From: Candidatus Pelagibacter sp. TMED118
GTDB lineage: Bacteria > Pseudomonadota > Alphaproteobacteria > Pelagibacterales > Pelagibacteraceae
Assembly (NCBI GenBank): GCA_002170205.2
Contig: NHFT02000004.1
Coordinates: forward strand, 91,436-108,455
Length of the DNA stretch: 17,020 bases
Direction of reading: 5' to 3'
Shown: positions 1-6,855 of the stretch, in pieces
Position numbering within the stretch: position 1 is the first letter of the stretch
How the letters are laid out: every line of letters begins with the position of its first letter
The notes under the pieces: model-generated
What the model was told of the DNA's origin: nothing
Database searches by the model: none
Seen by the model: the letters and a program-made list of their open reading frames with translations, nothing else
Made by a program: the position numbers and the translations under genes

Positions 1-507
1 ACTGCATTTATACAAGAATACAGATTCAATCAATACTGTATGAGATTGCAACAATCCGTTGCACCTACCATGGACAAAGAATTTAAACTGTTTATGAAAA
101 ACAGAGGACTTAGTATTGATGCTGGATTATTTGATTTAAAATTTGTAGAACCACAGAGCTTTAGTCAATATAAAGAAATTGAAGTACATGCGGCTAGAGC
201 CAATGTATTTGGTGGACTTGAAGCTGTTCCTTATATGAGTAGACGTTTCTTAATGGAAAAATACCTAGGATTAACTGAAGAAGAAATACTTAAAAACGAG
301 CGTATGTGGGAAGAAGAAAACATTAGTGGTTCAACACCAGATTCAGAAAGTGTACCAGGACTAGGTAATGTAGGTGTAAGAGGATTTGATGTACCTGACG
401 GAACTGATATAGACATTCCAACAGACGCACCGGAAGAAGGCACAGAGGAAGGTGCAAGCCCAATTAGTGGAGCAGAAGCGGCACCTACGGGAGATGAAAA
501 TGCGTAG
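1..507 (+). CDS. 20: Portal vertex protein gp20, C-terminal part (5' end outside window)
   Basis: The reading frame is open from base 1 and gives 168 residues ending at TAG 505-507. The start lies upstream of the window; the ATG at 40 is internal. The stretch from the first codon through FKLFMKNRGL, the segment EPQSFSQYKEIE and the segment YMSRRFLMEKYLGLTEEEI match the conserved C-terminal region of T4-type portal proteins as I know them from marine T4-like phages. The last 50 or so residues are a Gly/Pro/Glu/Asp-rich tail that looks flexible. In T4, gp20 forms the dodecameric ring through which DNA enters the head and which nucleates head assembly. The following genes are the T4 head genes in the usual order, which supports the call. 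Its end overlaps the next small gene by 8 bases. Confidence 0.92.
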   Translation, partial: TAFIQEYRFNQYCMRLQQSVAPTMDKEFKLFMKNRGLSIDAGLFDLKFVEPQSFSQYKEIEVHAARANVFGGLEAVPYMSRRFLMEKYLGLTEEEILKNERMWEEENISGSTPDSESVPGLGNVGVRGFDVPDGTDIDIPTDAPEEGTEEGASPISGAEAAPTGDENA

Positions 508-703
508 TAATGACATTTTAAATGAATATTATGATGCTGAAAATGACGATTATAACAATAGAAAAGTTGACGATGTTCGTAAGCAAAGGCTTACTTTAAA
601 GCATATAAATCGTCTAAGAAAGCAAAGAGAAGTGCATAATGTTGAACATGCTACTAGAGTTGAACGCATTAAAAAGATATATGCGAAACCTCCAGCGTCT
701 TAA
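500..703 (+). CDS. Small basic protein in the gene 67/68 position (putative prohead core component)
   Basis: This is a 67-residue protein starting MRSNDILNEYY and ending KPPAS. I chose the ATG at 500 because GGAG at 490-493 lies 6 bases upstream; the in-frame ATG at 494 abuts that site, and an ATG at 452 lies deep inside gene 20. The first third is acidic with Tyr and Asn (YYDAENDDYNN). The rest is rich in Lys, Arg and His and is predicted helical by eye (VDDVRKQRLTLKHINRLRKQ). In T4, genes 67 and 68, both prohead core proteins, lie between 20 and 21, so position suggests a core role. I do not recognise the sequence itself. It is translationally coupled to gene 20 through the 8-base overlap, and a hairpin follows its stop. 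Confidence 0.7.
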   Translation: MRSNDILNEYYDAENDDYNNRKVDDVRKQRLTLKHINRLRKQREVHNVEHATRVERIKKIYAKPPAS

Positions 704-744
704 TTTTTTAGTGTAAAAAGTACTTATCTCAGAGAGATATTCAT

Positions 745-770
745 AAAATACCCATTTTTTAGGGTATTTT
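745..770 (+). terminator. AT-rich hairpin, possible weak terminator
   Basis: AAAATACCC (745-753) pairs perfectly with GGGTATTTT (762-770), a 9-bp stem around an 8-base T-rich loop. The 3' arm ends in four T and is followed by CC, so the U-tract is short and part of the stem. It lies 42 bases after the small gene stop and ahead of the acidic core-protein gene. It could be a weak terminator or an mRNA processing or stability element. Confidence 0.5.
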
Positions 771-791
771 CCAAGCAAAACGTCTTGGTTG

Positions 792-799
792 TGTAAATA
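792..799 (+). promoter_or_regulatory. Possible T4-type late promoter box (weak)
   Basis: TGTAAATA differs at one position from the T4 late promoter consensus TATAAATA. It lies in the largest non-coding gap of the window, after the hairpin and 48 bases before the ATG at 848, so it is well placed to drive the core/scaffold/capsid genes. One eight-base near-match in AT-rich DNA is weak evidence. Confidence 0.3.
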
Positions 800-847
800 T
801 AGATGTAAACCATCTTGGTAAGCCTGTAATTTTTTAAGGAGAATGAT

Positions 848-1639
848 ATGAGCGAACACAAGGAATCTTTAGTAAAGGTCCTCGAGTATATCGTTAATGA
901 TGAGCAAGATAAAGCGGCTGATCTACTTCACAATGTGTTTGTAGAAAAAGCCAAAAATCATTGGGCATCTCTACAAGAGAATGATGAGATTGTAGAAGAC
1001 GAGATTGCTGACGAAGACCTAGACGAAACTATCGATCTTGACGAAGCTGACGATGATTCAAAGAACGAAGCTGAAGTGGAAGAAGCAATTGATGCCTCCG
1101 ATGCCGAAGAAGATTTCCTTGATGACATTGAAACAGCTGAAGAAGAGATTGACCAAGAAGAAATCATGGACGATGAGGACATGGAAGAACCAGAAGCTGA
1201 AATGGATTTAGCTATGGACATGGAACCAGAAGCAGACGCAGAAGAAGGTGATGCACCTGACGTTGAAGATGCAATGGACGATGTAGAAGATGCTATTGCT
1301 GAACTTAGAGCCGCATTTGCAGAAATGCAAGGCGACGAAGAGCCAGGCGATGAAGAAGAGCCAGAAATGGAAGCTGTCGAAGAAGGCGCTGAAATGAAAG
1401 CAGTTAGTGTATCACATAGTGATAGCAGTGACAAAGGCTCACCAGTGGCATCTCAAGCAAAAGCACCAAATGATGCTAAGGCACATCACACACCAGGCGG
1501 CGAAGAGAAGGGTAGACCTGCTCCAGCGGCTAAAGACATGGGTGTAGATGGTCCACAAGAAGCTGGTTCACCAAGCCCAGCGCCAAAGGCAAAAGACGAA
1601 GATACAAAGTCTGACAGCCCAATTAAAGGCGTGAAGTAA
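848..1639 (+). CDS. Highly acidic prohead core protein (gp67/gp68-like)
   Basis: The product has 263 residues. AAGGAG at 836-841, 6 bases before the ATG, fixes the start. Residues 1-45 form a helical, mixed-charge head (SLVKVLEYIVNDEQDKAADL). Residues 46-180 are extraordinarily rich in Glu and Asp and have Met/Ala helical patches such as DVEDAIAELRAAFAEM near 144-160. Residues 185-263 are a low-complexity Ser/Pro/Lys/Gly tail. A short helical head followed by an acidic tail is the layout I recall for T4 gp67, and the gene lies in the 67/68 position just before gene 21. In T4 these proteins form the internal core of the prohead and are cut by gp21. Several Leu/Ile/Phe-x-Glu triplets (for example LQE 42-44, IAE 150-152) could be gp21 sites. 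It is much longer than T4 gp67 (about 80 residues) or gp68 (about 140). The assignment rests on composition and position. Confidence 0.72.
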   Translation: MSEHKESLVKVLEYIVNDEQDKAADLLHNVFVEKAKNHWASLQENDEIVEDEIADEDLDETIDLDEADDDSKNEAEVEEAIDASDAEEDFLDDIETAEEEIDQEEIMDDEDMEEPEAEMDLAMDMEPEADAEEGDAPDVEDAMDDVEDAIAELRAAFAEMQGDEEPGDEEEPEMEAVEEGAEMKAVSVSHSDSSDKGSPVASQAKAPNDAKAHHTPGGEEKGRPAPAAKDMGVDGPQEAGSPSPAPKAKDEDTKSDSPIKGVK

Positions 1640-1640
1640 T

Positions 1641-2279
1641 ATGATGACCTCGCTTAAAGAACACTTAACGTATAATCAAGCGAATATTGTTACTGAAACA
1701 TTAGATGAAGGTAGCGGTAAGAACTTGTATATGAAAGGTATTTTTATTGAAGGCGATGTTAGAAACCAGAATAACCGAATATACACCAAAGATGAAATTT
1801 ATACTGCCGTTAAAGCAATAAATGAAAAAATCAAAGGTGGATATAGTGTATTAGGCGAAGCTGATCACCCAGATGACCTCAATATCAATTTAGATCGTGT
1901 GTCACACATGATCACAGAAATGGATGTTGATGGAGCAAATGGGATCGGTAAGCTAAAAATCTTGCCAACACCAATGGGAAATATTTGTAAGACCCTATTG
2001 GAAAGTGGCGTAAAATTAGGCGTGTCAAGCCGAGGCAGTGGCAATGTTAACGAAAATGGTATAGTAAAAGATTTTGAAATCATTACTGTAGATATCGTTG
2101 CAAATCCAAGTGCACCAGATGCCTACCCTGATCCAATCTATGAAAGAATTATGAATCATAGACGGGGTAACGTATTGATGGATGTCGCTGATGCAACTAG
2201 ACACGACAAAGGCGCACAACGTTATCTCCAGGAAGAGGTGACAAACTTTATTAAAAACCTGAGATATAGGAGAGATTAA
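1641..2279 (+). CDS. 21: Prohead core protease gp21
   Basis: The product has 212 residues, the usual length for T4 gp21. It is a serine protease of the T4 gp21 family (MEROPS S77, herpesvirus-assemblin-like fold). Visible landmarks are NRIYTKDEI near 45-53, the His-containing motif LGEADHPDD with His76, and GVSSRGSG at 127-134, whose Ser129/Ser130 correspond to the catalytic Ser region. The segment DFEIITVDIVANPSAP (144-159) is a further typical conserved block. The enzyme is made inside the prohead, cuts core proteins and gp23 after Leu/Ile-x-Glu, and is then lost. The ATG at 1641 follows the previous stop by one base; a second ATG at 1644 is an equally possible start. The gene lies between the acidic core protein and the scaffold, as in T4. 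Confidence 0.93.
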   Translation: MMTSLKEHLTYNQANIVTETLDEGSGKNLYMKGIFIEGDVRNQNNRIYTKDEIYTAVKAINEKIKGGYSVLGEADHPDDLNINLDRVSHMITEMDVDGANGIGKLKILPTPMGNICKTLLESGVKLGVSSRGSGNVNENGIVKDFEIITVDIVANPSAPDAYPDPIYERIMNHRRGNVLMDVADATRHDKGAQRYLQEEVTNFIKNLRYRRD

Positions 2280-2280
2280 T

Positions 2281-3381
2281 ATGGCTCATGCAATGGATGA
2301 ACTATTAAACTCAAATACGCTCTCCGAAGAGGTTAGATCTTCAATATCTGAAGCTTGGGATACTCAACTAACGGAAGCTCGTGAATCTATCACAGCTGAA
2401 CTTAGAGAAGAATTTGCACAGCGTTATGAAAATGACAAAGAGCATATGGTCGAAGCTATGGATAAAATGATTGGTGATGTTATTGGAAAAGAACTCGAAG
2501 AGTTCAAAGAAGATAAAGCAAAAGTCAACGAAGATCGTGTATCTTATCGCAAGCACATGAAAGAACATGCAAAAGTTCTTGATAAGTTTGTGATGGAAAC
2601 ACTTGCGAAAGAAATTGATGAACTTCGCAATGATCGTAATGCTCAAGATCAAAACATGACCAAGTTGGAAGGTTTTGTGATGGAGCAACTAACCAAAGAG
2701 CTCAATGAGTTTCATGAAGACAAACGCTCACTAGTTGAAGCAAAAGTCAAAATGATCAAAGAAGGCAAAGAGGTTATCAATCAAACTAAGGCTAACTTTA
2801 TTAAAACAGCCGCAGGCAAAATTGAAGGAATTATGGAAAATACTATCCGTACTGAACTCAATACACTACGTGAAGATATTCAAACAGCCAAACAAAATAC
2901 TTTTGGACGTAAGATATTTGAAACATTTGCCGCTGAGTTTATGTCAAGCTATCTCAACGAAGGAACAGAAGTTCATAAGTTGAACAAGATAGTGGAAGGT
3001 CTAAACAGTGAGATTGAAAACAAAGATAAAGCCATTGCTGAAAAGGAAGTGATGATAGCAGAAAGTGAAAAAGCTACACGAATTGCTAAAGACACAGCAG
3101 ATAGAAAAGCAATTATGCAAGAAATGATGCAACCTCTCAGCAAAGATCACAAAGAAATTATGGGTGCATTGCTTGAAAGTGTAAAAACAGACAAGCTACA
3201 GAATGCATTCAACAAGTATCTACCTTCAGTATTGAAGGAAGACGCTAAACCAAAGACCAATAAGAAGGTATTAAGTGAATCTAATACAGAAGTCACTGGA
3301 AACAAAGCCGAAGCTTCAGCATCAGCTGAAAAGCACACAGCTGATATTGTTTACCTTCAAAAATTAGCCGGTATAAGTTAA
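2281..3381 (+). CDS. 22: Prohead core scaffold protein gp22
   Basis: The product has 366 residues, is almost entirely charged and helical, and has long coiled-coil stretches (roughly 35-260) rich in Glu, Lys and Met. T4 gp22 is 269 residues, so this is a long member. The segment FAAEFMSSYLNEGTE near 217-231 resembles a conserved part of gp22 proteins, and the C-terminus ends YLQKLAGIS. AGGAGAG at 2268-2274 sets the start, one base after the gp21 stop. gp22 is the main scaffold that shapes the prohead and is degraded by gp21. Candidate cleavage triplets near the N-terminus are LSE 14-16, ISE 22-24 and LTE 30-32. Order 21-22-23 and composition make this a firm call, though direct sequence signatures are few in a coiled coil. 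Confidence 0.9.
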   Translation: MAHAMDELLNSNTLSEEVRSSISEAWDTQLTEARESITAELREEFAQRYENDKEHMVEAMDKMIGDVIGKELEEFKEDKAKVNEDRVSYRKHMKEHAKVLDKFVMETLAKEIDELRNDRNAQDQNMTKLEGFVMEQLTKELNEFHEDKRSLVEAKVKMIKEGKEVINQTKANFIKTAAGKIEGIMENTIRTELNTLREDIQTAKQNTFGRKIFETFAAEFMSSYLNEGTEVHKLNKIVEGLNSEIENKDKAIAEKEVMIAESEKATRIAKDTADRKAIMQEMMQPLSKDHKEIMGALLESVKTDKLQNAFNKYLPSVLKEDAKPKTNKKVLSESNTEVTGNKAEASASAEKHTADIVYLQKLAGIS

Positions 3382-3392
3382 GGAGACCGAAA

Positions 3393-4553
3393 ATGGCAGA
3401 CAATTTAATGGAAAATTGGAGCGAAACTAAAGCCGCTCTTACTGACGGTCTAACTGGAACGAAAAAAAGTGTGATGGAAACCACGCTTGAAAACACTAAG
3501 ACGTACCTCTCAGAGGCCGCGACAGGTGGTGCCACTCAAGCAGGTAACATTGCTACTCTTAACAAGGTTATCCTTCCAGTGATTAGACGTGTCATGCCAA
3601 CAGTTATCGCCAACGAAATCGTTGGTGTACAGCCTATGACAGGCCCTGTTGGACAGATTCATACTCTTAGAGTACGATATGCAGAAACTTTTGATTCAGC
3701 TGTAGCTGGTGATGAGGCATTGAGCCCATTCCAAATTGCAACTGGATACTCAGGTAATGCAACAACAAACAGAGGTGAAGCCACATCAGCCCTAGAGGGA
3801 CTTGGTGGTAAGAAACTCTCAATTCAAGTGTTGAAACAAACAGTTGAAGCGAAGACCAGAAAGCTATCAGCTCGCTGGACTTTTGAAGCGGCTCAAGACG
3901 CTCAGTCAATGCACGGCTTGGACGTAGAAGCAGAAATCATGCAAGCACTAGCCCAAGAGATTACTGCTGAAATCGATCAAGAGATCATTGCTAGCTTAAC
4001 ATCACTTGCTGGTGCGGCGGCTGATACATACGCACAAGGTAGCGTATCAGGTACTGCAACATTCGTAGGTGACGAGCATGCCGCTCTTGCAGTTCTTATT
4101 AACAAGAATGCAAACACTATCGCCGCAAGAACAAGACGTGGCGCTGGTAACTGGGCAGTAGTAAGCCCAACTGTACTAACAGTACTACAAAGTGCTACAA
4201 CTTCAGCGTTCGCAAGATCAACTGAAGGCGCTTTTGAGGCACCAACAAATACTAAATTTGTAGGTACTCTAAACGGCACAATGAGAATTTATGTAAATCA
4301 ATATGCGGCAGATGATGACGTACTAGTTGGTTACAAAGGTGCAACAGAAACAGACGCCGCGGCGTTCTATTGCCCATACATTCCGTTGATGTCAAGCGGT
4401 ACAGTACTTGATCCAGGTACATTTGAGCCAGTAGTTAGCTTTATGACCAGATATGGTTATGTAGAGCTTTCAAACCAGGCTAGCTCACTTGGTAACGCGG
4501 CTGATTACCTCAGCAAAATCGCAGTTACAACTGGTCAACTTGCATTTACCTAA
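3393..4553 (+). CDS. 23: Major capsid protein gp23 (precursor)
   Basis: The product has 386 residues; AAGGAG at 3380-3385 overlaps the gp22 stop and lies 7 bases before the ATG. The block VILPVIRRVMPTVIANEIVG followed by VQPMTGPVGQIHTLRVRY is the hallmark N-terminal part of mature gp23 in T4-type phages. The C-terminal part (FYCPYIPLM, FMTRYGYVELSN) is also typical. Residues 39-41 are LSE followed by AATGG, which aligns with the T4 maturation site, where gp21 cuts before AEIGG. Mature protein would therefore start at Ala42 and have about 345 residues. It forms the hexameric shell. It is clearly shorter than T4 gp23 (521 residues) and, as I recall, shorter than cyanophage versions of about 450-470, so insertion-domain sequence is probably missing. 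A strong terminator follows. Confidence 0.96.
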   Translation: MADNLMENWSETKAALTDGLTGTKKSVMETTLENTKTYLSEAATGGATQAGNIATLNKVILPVIRRVMPTVIANEIVGVQPMTGPVGQIHTLRVRYAETFDSAVAGDEALSPFQIATGYSGNATTNRGEATSALEGLGGKKLSIQVLKQTVEAKTRKLSARWTFEAAQDAQSMHGLDVEAEIMQALAQEITAEIDQEIIASLTSLAGAAADTYAQGSVSGTATFVGDEHAALAVLINKNANTIAARTRRGAGNWAVVSPTVLTVLQSATTSAFARSTEGAFEAPTNTKFVGTLNGTMRIYVNQYAADDDVLVGYKGATETDAAAFYCPYIPLMSSGTVLDPGTFEPVVSFMTRYGYVELSNQASSLGNAADYLSKIAVTTGQLAFT

Positions 4554-4574
4554 TAGGTATTTTCAAAGAAACGG

Positions 4575-4599
4575 AACAGGGCCTACGGGCCCTGTTTTT
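4575..4599 (+). terminator. Strong intrinsic terminator after gene 23
   Basis: AACAGGGCC (4575-4583) pairs perfectly with GGCCCTGTT (4588-4596), and the loop is TACG. This is the exceptionally stable C(UACG)G tetraloop of the UNCG class. A run of five T (4595-4599) overlaps and follows the stem, with more T-rich sequence after it. It lies 22 bases after the gp23 stop and separates the head genes from the fibre cassette. This is the clearest Rho-independent terminator in the window. Confidence 0.92.
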
Positions 4600-4614
4600 G
4601 TTTGTGCTTGAAGA

Positions 4615-4622
4615 AATAAATA
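4615..4622 (+). promoter_or_regulatory. T4-type late promoter box upstream of the fibre cassette
   Basis: AATAAATA matches the T4 late promoter TATAAATA at seven of eight positions and fits the looser NATAAATA form used for marine T4-like phages. It lies between the terminator and the ATG at 4644, 21 bases from that ATG. An identical box occurs before the gene at 16671. It would be read by host RNA polymerase with a gp55-like sigma factor, and transcription should begin near 4628. Confidence 0.65.
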
Positions 4623-4643
4623 TATACAACAGGAGATGGGTAA

Positions 4644-6596
4644 ATGACAACACATTATAAACAAGGGATAAAAGTTAATGGAACTTTAGAATCTACAAGT
4701 ACGATTACTGCTAATACGTTTGTAGGTGACGGAAGTGGGTTAACAAATTTACCAGGCGGAGGAGGCGGAAGTTATAACAACACTAACGTAGACAACCATT
4801 TAAACACAAGTACAGCAACAGCAAACCAAGTATTATCCTGGGATGGCGCCGATTACGATTGGGTAGCAAATTCCGGAGGAGGATCCAGTACACTAGATGG
4901 ATTAACAGATGTAGATACTACTGGAGTAGCAAATGATAAAATTTTAAAATATAATAGTACTACCAGTAAATGGGAAATAGCCGATGATTCTACTTCAGGT
5001 GGAGGTACATTAGGAGATTTAGCTGTAAGCGGAAGTACAATGACTAGTACTGGTACAACTATTACCTTTGATGATAATGTAACAATTACTGGAACATTAA
5101 CAAGTAGTCAAGCAGGTGCACCAGTTTTAACTAGTGCTTCTTCTATATCATTACAAGCAACCACTAAAACAATTATTTCTAATACTCCACTACAACTACA
5201 CAGTTTTACTACGACCCAAAGAGATGCATTATCAAGTGCAAATGGTGACATAATATACAATAACACAACACATGGATTTCAAGGATTTATAAACGGTAGT
5301 TGGGGATCACTTGGTAGTAGCGGTGGCACAGGTAATATAAGTTTTAGCGGAGACACAATTAGTTCAAGTGGCACTTTAGTAGAAATAGATGATCCGCTTA
5401 CTGTTAATGGTGAAGTAAACTTAGGCGCTAATAATATTAATGCTCAATTTGGTAATTTTTCAGGTGACGTTTCAGCAGGTGTAGGTTCTAGTGGTTCTTT
5501 AATTGGTGATGATGTAAGATTGAATGTAAACGGTTCTGTATATTTTGAAGGTACTCAAACAAATGCTTTTCAAATACAATTACAAGCAATAAACCCTACA
5601 GCAGATAGAATTATAAATTTACCAGATGCCGCTGGTACTGTGTTACTTGATGGCACTTTGAATAGTAGTATAGACTCTCATTTAAATCAAAGCAATCCAA
5701 CCTCAGGATATGTGTTGTCTTGGAATGGTTCAGATTATGCTTGGACAGCCAACGGAACTGGTTCTGGATTAGGTGATGTAGTAGATGATACTACTCCTCA
5801 GTTGGGTGGCAATTTAGATGTAAATGGAAAAAATATTACATTTGGTGACAGTGCAAGTGCTTCAGATGATAGATTAGTTTTTGGTGCTAACACTGATATG
5901 CAAATATATCACGATGCTGGTGATGGTTACAACTACATACGACAAACTGCCCAAAGATTATACTTTACAAATGACGATGATGGTCTTCACGGTCCTTATA
6001 TAATATTTGATCATAATACTACCAGTCCTACCACAATCGATTTTAGTACAGTTCTTGCGTTTACCAGCAGAGATACTTCTGGAGGTTTGCAACAAACAGG
6101 TCAAATTACTGTTTCGCATCCTGAAGTAACTGCTAGTTCTCTCAAAGGAATGATGAGGTTTGACGTAACTGGTCATGTTGGATCTACTAGTGGACAAGGA
6201 ATTCTTTTCCTAGATGGAAAAGAAGATGAAATACGCTTAGGTGCAGATATTAATACAAATGGAAGTACTATTGCATATAAATTTACACTAGGTGCAAATG
6301 GAACCAGTGATTATACATTCAGTGATGCAGGAAACGTATGGTTTCCTACTACAGAAAATGATCCAGTGTTATATCTTCGTAGAGGTGAACAATATATTTT
6401 CACAAACAACTCAGGTGGTTCACATCCATTTCAAATTAGAGTAAGCAATGGCGGATCAGCTTATACTACAGGTGTAACAAATAATGGAGCATCTAGTGGT
6501 GATATTATTTTTAAAGTTCCTATGTCTGCACCTGCAACATTGTATTATCAATGTACAAGTCACAGTACCATGGGCAATACAATTAACATAGTTTAG
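4644..6596 (+). CDS. Fibre-like virion protein with C-terminal cupredoxin-like domain
   Basis: The product has 650 residues; GGAG in the leader near 4633 precedes the ATG. Residues 1-570 are low in Cys and rich in Gly, Ser, Thr, Asn and Asp, and are made of short beta modules found in marine phage fibre proteins. Examples are VGDGSGLTNL near 27-36, HLNTSTATANQVLSWDGADY near 52-71, KILKYNSTTSKWEIADD near 99-115, and DDTTPQLGGNLDVNGKNITF near 382-401. The last 79 residues (572-650) differ. They start with a beta strand and an RRGEQYIFTN turn, then have SHPFQI (His594) and YYQCTSHSTMG (Cys637, His640, Met643). That is the ligand order of a type 1 copper site with amicyanin-like C-x2-H-x2-M spacing. 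The protein probably forms a trimeric fibre or collar part with an exposed cupredoxin-fold tip; real copper binding is inference. It is the first gene after a late promoter. Confidence 0.8.
   Translation: MTTHYKQGIKVNGTLESTSTITANTFVGDGSGLTNLPGGGGGSYNNTNVDNHLNTSTATANQVLSWDGADYDWVANSGGGSSTLDGLTDVDTTGVANDKILKYNSTTSKWEIADDSTSGGGTLGDLAVSGSTMTSTGTTITFDDNVTITGTLTSSQAGAPVLTSASSISLQATTKTIISNTPLQLHSFTTTQRDALSSANGDIIYNNTTHGFQGFINGSWGSLGSSGGTGNISFSGDTISSSGTLVEIDDPLTVNGEVNLGANNINAQFGNFSGDVSAGVGSSGSLIGDDVRLNVNGSVYFEGTQTNAFQIQLQAINPTADRIINLPDAAGTVLLDGTLNSSIDSHLNQSNPTSGYVLSWNGSDYAWTANGTGSGLGDVVDDTTPQLGGNLDVNGKNITFGDSASASDDRLVFGANTDMQIYHDAGDGYNYIRQTAQRLYFTNDDDGLHGPYIIFDHNTTSPTTIDFSTVLAFTSRDTSGGLQQTGQITVSHPEVTASSLKGMMRFDVTGHVGSTSGQGILFLDGKEDEIRLGADINTNGSTIAYKFTLGANGTSDYTFSDAGNVWFPTTENDPVLYLRRGEQYIFTNNSGGSHPFQIRVSNGGSAYTTGVTNNGASSGDIIFKVPMSAPATLYYQCTSHSTMGNTINIV
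4920..4988 (+). repeat. Dispersed 69-bp repeat, copy 1 (pairs with 13915-13983)
   Basis: This stretch encodes TGVANDKILKYNSTTSKWEI and the following ADD. It matches 13915-13983 at 61 of 69 bases by hand alignment, with no gaps. The two copies sit in different fibre genes about 9 kb apart. Such near-identical DNA can support recombination between fibre genes. Confidence 0.85.
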
Positions 6597-6606
6597 GAAA
6601 ATAATA

Positions 6607-6846
6607 ATGGCACTTAACGGAATTTCAACACTACAATATAAAAGAGATAGACAAGATCAAAAATTAGCACTAGCTAGCACAGATAGAACAGATGCAAATA
6701 CAGTGACACCTGGTCGTTATGCAGTAACTTCAGTAGACGCAACAGAGTTACCAACTAGGTATGCAAGCAATGACAATACGCATTCAAACATAATAGATAA
6801 TCCAAATACAGGTGGATTAAAAAACGGGCGACCTTTCGCACCATAG
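6607..6846 (+). CDS. 79-residue protein of unknown function in the fibre cassette
   Basis: This is a small soluble protein (MALNGISTLQYKRDRQDQ ... LKNGRPFAP) with no membrane segment and no Cys. The N-terminal third is basic and could be helical. The C-terminal half is rich in Asn, Thr, Asp and Pro and looks extended. AGGA at 6595-6598 overlaps the previous stop and sets the start; the next gene begins 9 bases after its stop. Its start MALN is also seen in the 1150-residue fibre gene downstream. Tight packing between two virion-type genes suggests a small structural part, connector or chaperone. I have a faint impression that similar short proteins occur beside fibre genes in marine myoviruses, but I cannot name a family. 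Confidence 0.75.
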   Translation: MALNGISTLQYKRDRQDQKLALASTDRTDANTVTPGRYAVTSVDATELPTRYASNDNTHSNIIDNPNTGGLKNGRPFAP

Positions 6847-6855
6847 GAGATATAA

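Noticed and set aside
452..499. Longer version of the small gene starting at 452
   Set aside because: The added 16 residues overlap gene 20 deeply and the ATG has no ribosome site; GGAG at 490-493 fits the ATG at 500.
780..830. Two TCTTGGT copies and a TGGTT/AACCA inverted pair around the gap promoter
   Set aside because: The matches are 5-7 bases in AT-rich DNA, too short to support an operator.
614..859. Minus-strand open frame of 81 residues covering the 704-847 gap
   Set aside because: It overlaps the end of the small + strand gene, the hairpin and the start of the core gene. Its composition is typical of random AT-rich DNA.
958..1434. Minus-strand open frame of 158 residues, almost all Ser/Ala
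   Set aside because: It is the mirror of the Glu/Asp-rich codons of the acidic core gene and has no independent signal.
6357..6593. A phage plastocyanin (petE) gene
   Set aside because: Cyanophages carry petE as a separate gene. Here the domain is the end of a long fibre protein, has amicyanin-type Met spacing and has no signal peptide.
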